6,875 nt of DNA from positions 1 to 6,875 of the forward strand of contig CAKTER010000085.1 in NCBI GenBank assembly GCA_934552695.1, read 5' to 3'. The position numbers were made by a program, and so were the translations under genes. The notes under the pieces were generated by a model. The model ran no database searches. It was not told the origin of the DNA and saw only the letters and a program-made list of their open reading frames with translations. This document shows, piece after piece, positions 1-5,560 of this stretch (position 1 is the stretch's first letter; each line of letters opens with the position of its first letter). This DNA comes from an uncultured Eubacteriales bacterium (GTDB taxonomy: Bacteria > Bacillota > Clostridia > Lachnospirales > Anaerotignaceae).

Positions 1-1070
1 GCCCGGCTCACCGTAGACTCGTGCATTTCAATGCGCCCGGCCACATCGTAAAGCCGCATGGGCCGCAAATGCCCCGGCCCCTGCTCAAAAAACTCCCGCT
101 GCAAATCCAGGATTACTTCCAGGGTTTTCTGCAAGGTGGAATTGCGCTTGGAAATACACTTCATGGCCCACTCGGCCTGCCGAATTTTGTCACACACATA
201 CTCCCGGGCGTCCTCGGCTTTTTCATCCTTTATAATATCCCGATAATAGGGGCTGATGGTCAGCCGCGGGAAAAAGGCGTTGTTCAAAACCACCTCAAAC
301 CCATCCTTGGTTTTGTACACCAAAACATCGGGAACAATGTACTCCAACGTATGGGAAGAAGCAAAGCTGTTCCCCGGCCGGGGGTTTAACGTCCGGATAA
401 GGGATACGGCGTCGATGACTTCTTCCAAGCTCACTTTTAGGTGCTTGGCAATGGTACGCATCTGGTTTTTGGCCAGCGTAGGCAGCTCGGTATCGATAAT
501 CCGGAGCACCAGCGGATTCTCCACCCCCAGCCGCCGGGCCTGAATCCGCAGGCAATCCGGAAGATCCCGGGCGCCCACCCCCATGGGGTCCATCCCCTGC
601 AAAATACGCAGGGCCTCGGCCACCTGCCGCTCCGGCGTGTGCAGCCGCCGGGCCATTTCGGACGGCTCCTCGTCCAGGTACCCGTTGGCGTCCAGCGATT
701 CAATCAAATATTCCACCAGCGCCCGCTTTGGGGGGGACAAGGTCAGCATGGCCAGCTGCGCCCGCAAATGCTCCTCCGGGCTTTCCCCGGCCAGCTCCCG
801 AAAATTCCAGTCCTCCCCCTCGTGCTCACTTTTTTCCTGCCGGTAATAATACTTGTTCTGCTCATCGTCCGCCGCCAGCCAATCCAGCTTTTTTTGCAGC
901 AAGTCCGGGGGCTCCGGCCTTGCCTCCTCGTATTCCACCACCGGGTTTTCCACGGCCAGCTCCTTCATGTACTCCACCAGCTCCAGGGAGCTCATCTGAA
1001 GAATTTCGGCCGAAAGCAACATCCGCTGGGAAAGCGCCAGTTTTTGGCTTAGGGTTAGGGTCAAGTCCAT
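1..1070 (-). CDS. rpoN: RNA polymerase sigma-54 factor RpoN, 3' end cut by the window edge
   Basis: Sigma-54 directs RNA polymerase to -24/-12 promoters that are opened by ATP-dependent enhancer-binding proteins. The frame is open from an ATG at 1070 to the window edge, 356 complete codons. Residues 1-45 form the activator-interacting region I, with the LSQKLALSQRMLLSAEILQM pattern and an ELAVENP motif. An acidic linker follows at about 46-90. The core-binding region contains the hallmark GMDPMGVGARDL at 159-170 and LNPRPG at 228-233. The start of the DNA-binding helix-turn-helix is visible, with MHESTVSR at 349-356. The rest of that domain and the RpoN box lie outside the window; family members usually run to about 430-480 residues. 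The start is supported by AAAGGCGG seven bases upstream. The gene diverges from the rnf operon. Nothing visible suggests it is broken. Identification is very secure. Confidence 0.96.
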   Translation of the reverse strand, partial: MDLTLTLSQKLALSQRMLLSAEILQMSSLELVEYMKELAVENPVVEYEEARPEPPDLLQKKLDWLAADDEQNKYYYRQEKSEHEGEDWNFRELAGESPEEHLRAQLAMLTLSPPKRALVEYLIESLDANGYLDEEPSEMARRLHTPERQVAEALRILQGMDPMGVGARDLPDCLRIQARRLGVENPLVLRIIDTELPTLAKNQMRTIAKHLKVSLEEVIDAVSLIRTLNPRPGNSFASSHTLEYIVPDVLVYKTKDGFEVVLNNAFFPRLTISPYYRDIIKDEKAEDAREYVCDKIRQAEWAMKCISKRNSTLQKTLEVILDLQREFFEQGPGHLRPMRLYDVAGRIEMHESTVSR

Positions 1071-1101
1071 AAAGTCACCGCCTTTCCGACAAAATTTTCC
1101 G

Positions 1102-1136
1102 GTAGTATTCGTACTAACAGTTGTATTATACTACAA
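1102..1136. promoter_or_regulatory. Symmetric element over the rpoN promoter, candidate operator
   Basis: Two nested symmetries are visible. TTGTATTATACTACAA at 1121-1136 is a 16-base palindrome with one mismatched pair, and it contains the whole rpoN -10. GTAGTAT at 1102-1108 is the exact inverse of ATACTAC at 1128-1134, 19 bases apart. A site here would block RNA polymerase at rpoN if bound by a repressor. It also lies about 135-150 bases upstream of the start predicted for the sigma-54-like element at 1246-1261, a usual distance for an enhancer-binding protein. The binding protein is unknown. Confidence 0.45.
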
Positions 1137-1152
1137 ATATCCAGAAAAACAA
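1125..1152 (-). promoter_or_regulatory. Predicted sigma-A promoter of rpoN
   Basis: Read on the minus strand, a perfect TATAAT occupies 1130-1125. A weak -35, TTGTTT, sits at 1152-1147 with a 16-base spacer. Transcription would start near 1118, giving a leader of about 48 bases before the rpoN ATG. The -10 is convincing; the -35 matches TTGACA at only three positions, so the promoter may be weak or helped by an activator. Confidence 0.6.
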
Positions 1153-1245
1153 GCCGCCTTTTCGGGTGTTTTTTACAAATTTTTCTGCGGCAGCCTCCCT
1201 TTTCCTTCTTTGTGCCTTTTGCAGGGCATCCGGGCGCTTTATTTT

Positions 1246-1261
1246 TGGCACGGATTTTGAT
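1246..1261 (+). promoter_or_regulatory. Sigma-54-like -24/-12 promoter element facing rnf
   Basis: The sequence is TGGCACG, four bases, then TTGAT. The sigma-54 consensus is TGGCACG-N4-TTGCA/T. The -24 half is perfect and the GG-to-G spacing is exact. The only departure is A for C in the -12 GC dinucleotide, which is usually well conserved. The predicted start is near 1272, giving a leader of about 205 bases before rnfC. The location in the rpoN-rnfC spacer makes it suggestive, but one chance match in an intergenic region cannot be excluded. Confidence 0.4.
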
Positions 1262-1291
1262 ATGACAAAAAAATAACGGGATTCTCGAACA

Positions 1292-1339
1292 TTTTCCGAA
1301 AATTTTCCGCCTTTTTTTGAGTTTTTTTCGACTTTTTTT
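1292..1339 (+). promoter_or_regulatory. Helically phased T-tracts upstream of the rnf promoter
   Basis: T-runs lie at 1292-1295, 1303-1306, 1312-1318, 1322-1328 and 1333-1339. Their centres are 10-11 bases apart, one helical turn. Phased A/T-tracts are known to curve DNA. The last two or three sit at about -45 to -70 relative to the predicted sigma-A start, where an UP element would be contacted by the RNA polymerase alpha subunit. Curvature and UP-element action are inferred. Confidence 0.5.
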
Positions 1340-1349
1340 AAGAATCATC

Positions 1350-1378
1350 TTGAGTATTTTCACGACCTATATTAAAAT
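1350..1378 (+). promoter_or_regulatory. Predicted sigma-A promoter of the rnf operon
   Basis: TTGAGT at 1350-1355 and TAAAAT at 1373-1378 are separated by an optimal 17 bases, in a strongly AT-rich stretch. The start would fall near 1385, leaving a leader of about 92 bases before rnfC. An overlapping TATATT at 1368-1373 has only a 12-base spacer to the same -35 and is less likely. This is the best housekeeping promoter candidate ahead of rnfC. Confidence 0.65.
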
Positions 1379-1388
1379 AAGAATGTTG

Positions 1389-1451
1389 CTTGACGGTCTT
1401 TTTTGGTTGTGAGAACACTGTCAAGGTTTCCGGCCCTGTTTGCGCCGGGAA
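1389..1451 (+). promoter_or_regulatory. Structured 5' leader of rnf mRNA, two predicted hairpins
   Basis: The first hairpin pairs CTTGACGGT (1389-1397) with ACTGTCAAG (1417-1425), nine pairs including one G-U. Past one mismatch, five weaker pairs extend it to a seven-base loop. The second pairs TTTCCGGC (1427-1434) with GCCGGGAA (1444-1451), eight pairs including one G-U around a nine-base loop. Neither is followed by a T-run, so they are not terminators. From the predicted start near 1385 the first hairpin would lie almost at the 5' end of the transcript, where such stems often stabilise mRNA. I recognise no riboswitch class. Confidence 0.45.
1407..1424 (+). promoter_or_regulatory. Weak Rex-like operator candidate
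   Basis: The 18 bases from 1407 match 10 of the 14 defined positions of the Rex-type consensus TTGTGAA-N4-TTCACAA. The left half is six of seven and the right half only four of seven. Rex senses NADH/NAD+ and controls redox genes in Firmicutes, so it would be a plausible regulator of an NAD+-reducing complex. The site lies just downstream of the predicted start, where a repressor could act as a roadblock. It overlaps the first leader hairpin, which may be the real reason for the symmetry. Confidence 0.2.
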
Positions 1452-1463
1452 GGAACAAATAGC

Positions 1464-1472
1464 AGAGGAGGA
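1464..1472 (+). promoter_or_regulatory. Ribosome binding site that fixes the rnfC start
   Basis: AGAGGAGGA lies just before the ATG at 1477, and the RnfC family N-terminus begins there. An in-frame TTG at 1390 would add 29 residues. It has no good ribosome binding site and lies within the predicted leader hairpin, so it is rejected as a start. Confidence 0.85.
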
Positions 1473-1476
1473 TATT

Positions 1477-2811
1477 ATGGCAACCTTAACCTTCAAACGC
1501 GGCGTGCATCCACCCGATGGGAAGGCCCTTTCCGCCGACCGTCCTATCGAGTTGATCCAGCCGAAGGAAAATCAAGAGCTGTTCTTCCCCATGTCTCAAC
1601 ACATTGGGGCGCCCTGCTCGCCCATCGTGGCAGTAGGCGATTCTGTGAAGGTGGGCCAGCGGATTGCTGAAAGCAGCGCATTCGTGTCGTCGCCCATTTT
1701 CTCCAGTATTTCCGGTACCGTCACAGCCATTCGTCCGGTACTGACTCCCGGCGGTGCTATGGTCAACGCCATTGTAATCCAAAACGACGGCAAAATGGAG
1801 CTTGACCCCTCCATTGGCAAGCCCTTGGATTACGAAAACATGACCAACGCCGAGATTTGCGAGGCCATCAAAAACGCCGGTGTCGTCGGTTTGGGCGGCG
1901 CAGGCTTCCCCACCCACATCAAGCTGGCCCCGCCTCCCGACAAAAAGATTGACTACATCATCATCAATGCCGCCGAGTGCGAGCCCTACCTGACCTGCGA
2001 CTACCGGCTGATGCTGGAAGAGCCCGAGCGTATTGTAAAGGGCTTAAAGGTCATGCTGCAGCTGCACCCCAACGCCAAGGGCGTCATCGGCATTGAAAAC
2101 AACAAGCCCGAAGCCATTCGGGTGATGACCGAGGCCGTGAAGAACGAGCCCCGGATGGAGGTAGCTACCCTGCAAATGAAGTTCCCGCAGGGCTCCGAAA
2201 AGCACCTGATTTATGCTGTAACGAAGCGGGAAGTACCCTCCGGCGCTCTGCCTGCCGACGCCGGATGTATTGTGGACAACGTGGATACGGTCATCGCCAT
2301 TGAGCGGGCCATTTTCCGGGGCCGTCCCCTGATGCGCCGCGTTGTCACCGTAACCGGCGGGGCCGTAAAGAACCCCGGCAACTACAAAATCCGGATTGGC
2401 ACCACCTTCCAGGATTTAATGGACGCCATCGGCGGCTTTAAAGAGGGCGAGGACGCCCCGGTGAAGCTGATTGCCGGCGGCCCCATGATGGGCCCGGCCA
2501 TGTACACCCTGGACTGCGCCACCACCAAGACCTCTTCGGCTCTGCTGTGCTTTACCGCCAAAGAGGCCGCCATTCCGCCGGAACAAAACTGCATGCGCTG
2601 CGGCCGCTGCGTAGAGCATTGCCCCATGGGCCTGGAGCCTTATGAGCTGAACGCCCTGATTTTGCACGGCGACGGCGACGGCTTCGTTAAGCTGCACGGT
2701 ATGGACTGCATCGAATGCGGCAGCTGCTCCTACATCTGCCCCGCCAAGCGTCAGCTGGCCCAGTCCATCCGCGCCGAGAAGAAAGTCCAGATGGGCAAAA
2801 AGAAAAAGTAA
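1477..2811 (+). CDS. rnfC: Rnf complex subunit RnfC, NADH/NAD+-binding iron-sulfur flavoprotein
   Basis: RnfC is the peripheral, cytoplasmic-side subunit where NAD+ is reduced. The protein is 444 residues from the ATG at 1477. It opens with the family element GVHPPDGK at 9-16. The glycine-rich nucleotide-binding loop VGLGGAGFPTHIK spans 137-149, followed by AAECEPYLTCDYR at 165-177. An SLBB-like region at about 287-340 ends in GGPMMG (334-339). Two [4Fe-4S] motifs close the protein: Cys372, 375, 378 with 382, and Cys411, 414, 417 with 421, both CxxCxxCxxxCP. The C-terminus is a short lysine-rich tail ending in KKKK, without the long alanine-rich extension of many proteobacterial RnfC proteins. 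It is the first gene of the operon; rnfD starts 15 bases after its stop. All expected motifs are intact. Confidence 0.97.
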   Translation: MATLTFKRGVHPPDGKALSADRPIELIQPKENQELFFPMSQHIGAPCSPIVAVGDSVKVGQRIAESSAFVSSPIFSSISGTVTAIRPVLTPGGAMVNAIVIQNDGKMELDPSIGKPLDYENMTNAEICEAIKNAGVVGLGGAGFPTHIKLAPPPDKKIDYIIINAAECEPYLTCDYRLMLEEPERIVKGLKVMLQLHPNAKGVIGIENNKPEAIRVMTEAVKNEPRMEVATLQMKFPQGSEKHLIYAVTKREVPSGALPADAGCIVDNVDTVIAIERAIFRGRPLMRRVVTVTGGAVKNPGNYKIRIGTTFQDLMDAIGGFKEGEDAPVKLIAGGPMMGPAMYTLDCATTKTSSALLCFTAKEAAIPPEQNCMRCGRCVEHCPMGLEPYELNALILHGDGDGFVKLHGMDCIECGSCSYICPAKRQLAQSIRAEKKVQMGKKKK

Positions 2812-2826
2812 AGGGGGATACACGAA

Positions 2827-3795
2827 ATGAGTTCTTTTACCGTTACTGCAACCCCTCACGTTCGCTCTAAGGACACCGTTCAAAGCGTTATGCGGGATGT
2901 GCTGATTGCACTGGCTCCCGCCGCCGTGATGGGCATTGTATACTTTGGAATGCGGGCCCTGGCTCTGATGATTATCAGCGTCGTTTCCGCCATGTTTTTT
3001 GAATTTTTGTATCAAAAGGGCATGAAAAAGCCCGTAACCGTTTCCGACCTGTCCGCAGCGGTCACCGGCCTTCTGCTGGCCATGAACCTGCCTGCTTCGG
3101 CTCCCTTCTGGATGCCTGTGGTCGGTTCTGCGTTCGCCATCATCATCGCCAAGCAGTTCTTCGGCGGTCTGGGGAAAAACTTCATCAACCCCGCTTTGGC
3201 CGGCCGTGCTTTCCTGCTGGCCTCTTATCCCACCGAAATGACCAGCTGGGTCAACCCCGCCGGGGTTGACGCCCTTTCCACGGCTACCAAGCTGGCCGAA
3301 TTAAAGGCCGGCACGCTGGTGCCCACCGGCGCCGACACCATGCAGGCCTTCCTGGGCCGGATTGGCGGCACCATCGGCGAGACCTGCGCCCTGGCTCTGC
3401 TGATTGGCTTTGTGTACCTGCTGGTCCGCAAGGTCATCTCCTGGCGGATCCCCGTGGTCTACATCGCCACCGTGTTTGTCCTGTTCGCCATTGTGGGCCG
3501 CACCAACGGGCGGTTCCCCGTGTACGAAATCTTCACCGGCGGCTTAATGCTGGGCGCCATCTTTATGGCCACCGACTACGCCTCCTCGCCCATTAACCCC
3601 AAGGGCCAAATCATTTTTGCCATTGGGTGCGGCGTACTGACCTTCCTCATCCGTCGGTTCGGCGGCTATCCCGAAGGCGTATCCTATTCCATCCTGATTA
3701 TGAACTTGACCGTGCCTCTGATTGACCGGAAGTTTAAGACCCGGGTCTTTGGCACCTGGCCCGAAAAGAAGGCAAAGGAGGCGAAACAGGCATGA
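2827..3795 (+). CDS. rnfD: Rnf complex subunit RnfD, flavin-carrying membrane protein
   Basis: RnfD is an integral membrane subunit related to NqrB and takes part in the ion-translocating part of the complex. The protein has 322 residues with about nine or ten hydrophobic segments between residue 24 and 298. Family signatures are GKNFINPALAGRAFL (116-130), GRIGGTIGETCALALL (177-192), MATDYASSPINPKGQ (247-261) and GGYPEGVSYSILIMN (279-293). The likely covalent FMN acceptor is Thr154 in D148-A-L-S-T-A-T, matching the Dxx(S/T)xAT pattern used by ApbE-type flavin transferases. The C-terminal 20 residues are charged and probably cytoplasmic. A GGGGG-containing ribosome binding site at 2813-2817 precedes the ATG. 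Its stop overlaps the rnfG start by four bases (ATGA), suggesting translational coupling. Confidence 0.96.
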   Translation: MSSFTVTATPHVRSKDTVQSVMRDVLIALAPAAVMGIVYFGMRALALMIISVVSAMFFEFLYQKGMKKPVTVSDLSAAVTGLLLAMNLPASAPFWMPVVGSAFAIIIAKQFFGGLGKNFINPALAGRAFLLASYPTEMTSWVNPAGVDALSTATKLAELKAGTLVPTGADTMQAFLGRIGGTIGETCALALLIGFVYLLVRKVISWRIPVVYIATVFVLFAIVGRTNGRFPVYEIFTGGLMLGAIFMATDYASSPINPKGQIIFAIGCGVLTFLIRRFGGYPEGVSYSILIMNLTVPLIDRKFKTRVFGTWPEKKAKEAKQA

Positions 3796-4337
3796 ACGAC
3801 ATCGCAAAAACCACTCTGTCCTTAACAGCCATCACCGTTGTGGCTTCTCTGTGCCTGGGTATTGTTTCCGAGGTCACCAAGGCTCCCATTGCCGCCCAGA
3901 ACAAAAAGACCCAGGACGAAGCTATGGCCAAGGTTATGGCTAGCGCCGATGAATTCCAGGAGCTGACCGAAGCTCCTCTGACCGGCACCATCAGCTCCGT
4001 CAGCGCTGCCTACCAGGGCGGCGAGCAGATTGGCTATGTGGTCAGCGTAAACCCCAGCGGGTTTGGCGGCACCATCGGCACCATGGTGGGCGTGGACATG
4101 GACGGCGCCATCACCGGGCTCACCGTCACCTCTCTGTCCGAATCCCCCGGCCTGGGCTCTCACGCACAGGACGCCGATTTCCAGGAACAGTTTGTTGGCC
4201 TGACCGCTCCCATCGCCGTGACCAAGGACAACGGCCAAATTCAGGCAATTACCAGCGCTACCATCACCTCCCGGGCCGTGTCCTCCGGTGCGACCGAGGC
4301 CTGTGAATGGGTGCTGGCGAATGGAGGTGCTCACTAA
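3792..4337 (+). CDS. rnfG: Rnf complex subunit RnfG, membrane-anchored FMN protein
   Basis: RnfG carries a covalently bound FMN and relays electrons inside the complex; its soluble domain faces outward in characterised Rnf and Nqr systems. The protein has 181 residues. One N-terminal membrane anchor spans about 7-28. The FMN-binding domain follows, with PSGFGGTIG (88-96) and the conserved ESPGLGSHA (117-125). The flavin acceptor by alignment context is Thr157 in ITSATITSRAV (153-163). This differs from the usual SGAT in having Ser for Gly, and Gln151 replaces the usual Asp at the start of the motif. A literal SGAT string occurs a little later (165-168) but lies in the segment predicted as the closing helix. 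AAAGGAGG at 3775-3782 supports the ATG, which overlaps the rnfD stop. The stop TAA shares one base with the rnfE ATG. Confidence 0.94.
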   Translation: MNDIAKTTLSLTAITVVASLCLGIVSEVTKAPIAAQNKKTQDEAMAKVMASADEFQELTEAPLTGTISSVSAAYQGGEQIGYVVSVNPSGFGGTIGTMVGVDMDGAITGLTVTSLSESPGLGSHAQDADFQEQFVGLTAPIAVTKDNGQIQAITSATITSRAVSSGATEACEWVLANGGAH

Positions 4338-4951
4338 TGGGTAAAGGCTTACAAGCTTTAAAAGACGGTATTCTGGATAATAACCCGACCTTTGTTCAGG
4401 TTATCGGTACCTGCCCTACCCTGGCTGTTACCACTTCCGCCATCAACGGGATTGGCATGGGCCTGTCCACGGCCGCCGTATTGATTTGCTCCAACCTGTT
4501 TATTGCACTGCTGCGGAAGTTTATCCCCGATAAGGTCCGTATCCCGTGCTACATCGTCGTTATCGCCAGCTTCGTTACCATCATCGAGCTGCTGTTAAAG
4601 GCTTACATCCCCAGCCTGAACGCTTCGCTGGGTCTGTACATCCCCCTAATCGTGGTAAACTGCATCATTCTGGGCCGGGCCGAAGCCTTCGCCAGCAAGA
4701 ACAGCGTGTTTACTTCGATCATGGACGGTATCGGTAACGGCCTGGGCTTTACCATGGCTCTGTGCTTCATCGGTCTGGTTCGTGAATTCATCGGCGCCGG
4801 CACCCTGTTTGGGGCCACCGTGCTGCCCGCTGCTTTCCCCAAGACCCTGATGTTCATCATGGCCCCCGGTGCTTTCTTCACCTACGGCTCTCTGATGGCT
4901 CTGTTCCACACCTTAATGGCTAAGAAAAACAACAAAAAGGAGGGGGAATAA
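4337..4951 (+). CDS. rnfE: Rnf complex subunit RnfE, integral membrane protein
   Basis: RnfE pairs with RnfA in the membrane. In the related Nqr and Rnf structures the pair holds a [2Fe-2S] cluster within the bilayer that passes electrons across it. The protein has 204 residues and six hydrophobic segments. The two half-repeats carry the cysteines expected for the cluster: Cys26 in QVIGTCPTLAVT and Cys109 in VVNCIILGRAEAFA. The conserved NNP start motif sits at 15-17 and IMDGIGNGLGF at 128-138. The start at 4337 is chosen because GGAGG at 4323-4327 is well placed and MGKGLQALKDGILDNNP is the family N-terminus; a longer frame from 4307 would overlap rnfG by 31 bases without need. Its last codons (KKEGE) also encode the ribosome binding site of rnfA. 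Confidence 0.96.
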   Translation: MGKGLQALKDGILDNNPTFVQVIGTCPTLAVTTSAINGIGMGLSTAAVLICSNLFIALLRKFIPDKVRIPCYIVVIASFVTIIELLLKAYIPSLNASLGLYIPLIVVNCIILGRAEAFASKNSVFTSIMDGIGNGLGFTMALCFIGLVREFIGAGTLFGATVLPAAFPKTLMFIMAPGAFFTYGSLMALFHTLMAKKNNKKEGE

Positions 4952-4954
4952 ACA

Positions 4955-5545
4955 ATGGTAACTCCGAATCTGATTCTTTTGATTCTGGCAGCCGTGTTCG
5001 TAAATAACTACGTGCTGTCCCAGTTCCTGGGTATCTGCCCCTTCCTCGGCGTATCCAAAAAGGTAGACACCGCTTTGGGCATGGGCGTGGCCGTTGTGTT
5101 CGTTATCACCCTGGCTTCCGCCGCCACCTGGCTGATTTACAACCTGATTTTGGTTAAGCTGGGCGTAATCTACCTGTATAACATTGCGTTCATTCTGGTT
5201 ATCGCCGCTCTGGTGCAGCTGGTGGAAATGTTCTTAAAAAAGAGCGCTCCCGCCCTGTATCAGTCTTTGGGCGTATACCTGCCCCTGATTACCACCAACT
5301 GCGCCGTACTGGGCGTAGCTGTCACCAACATGCAGAAGAACTATTCCTTCATCGCCTCCATCCTGAACGGGTTTGGTAGCGCTGTGGGCTTCTGCGTCGC
5401 CATCGTGCTGCTGGCCGGTATCCGGGAACGGATGGCCCTGCATGCCGACACCCCCAAAGCCTTTGACGGATTCCCCACGGCCATGGTGACCGCCGGTCTG
5501 ATGGCCATTGCGTTCCTGGGCTTCTCGGGTCTTATCAAACTGTAA
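4955..5545 (+). CDS. rnfA: Rnf complex subunit RnfA, integral membrane protein
   Basis: RnfA is the inverted-topology partner of RnfE, and the two together bind the intramembrane [2Fe-2S] centre. The protein has 196 residues with six hydrophobic segments at about 4-24, 38-64, 70-93, 101-120, 130-155 and 172-193. The cluster cysteines are present: Cys28 in NNYVLSQFLGICPFLGVSKK and Cys116 in LITTNCAVLGVAV. Other family features are LNGFGSAVGF (137-146) and IRERM (156-160). A strong AAAGGAGGGGG (4936-4945), placed inside the end of rnfE, precedes the ATG three bases after the rnfE stop. The sequence is closest in style to RnfE/NqrD/NqrE; operon position and the absence of the rest of Nqr identify it as RnfA. 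Confidence 0.96.
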   Translation: MVTPNLILLILAAVFVNNYVLSQFLGICPFLGVSKKVDTALGMGVAVVFVITLASAATWLIYNLILVKLGVIYLYNIAFILVIAALVQLVEMFLKKSAPALYQSLGVYLPLITTNCAVLGVAVTNMQKNYSFIASILNGFGSAVGFCVAIVLLAGIRERMALHADTPKAFDGFPTAMVTAGLMAIAFLGFSGLIKL

Positions 5546-5560
5546 AGGAGGCACAAAATC

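Noticed and set aside
441..1052. A 203-codon plus-strand frame opposite rpoN.
   Set aside because: It lies wholly antisense to a secure rpoN sequence. The translation is Pro/Leu/Gln/His-rich without motifs.
1201..1230. A second sigma-54-like match on the minus strand (GGCACA with G at +12 spacing).
   Set aside because: Its -24 has only a partial match and there is no TTGC at the -12.
1061..1363. A Lys-rich 100-codon minus-strand frame in the rpoN-rnf spacer.
   Set aside because: It is a translation of the T-tracts, overlaps the promoters and the rpoN start, and has no protein-like composition.
1390..1476. A 29-residue N-terminal extension of RnfC from a TTG.
   Set aside because: It lies over predicted leader hairpins and lacks a good ribosome binding site. 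The family N-terminus begins at the ATG at 1477 behind AGAGGAGGA.
3822..4334. A 170-codon minus-strand frame opposite rnfG.
   Set aside because: It is a shadow of rnfG with Gly/His-rich translation and no family features.
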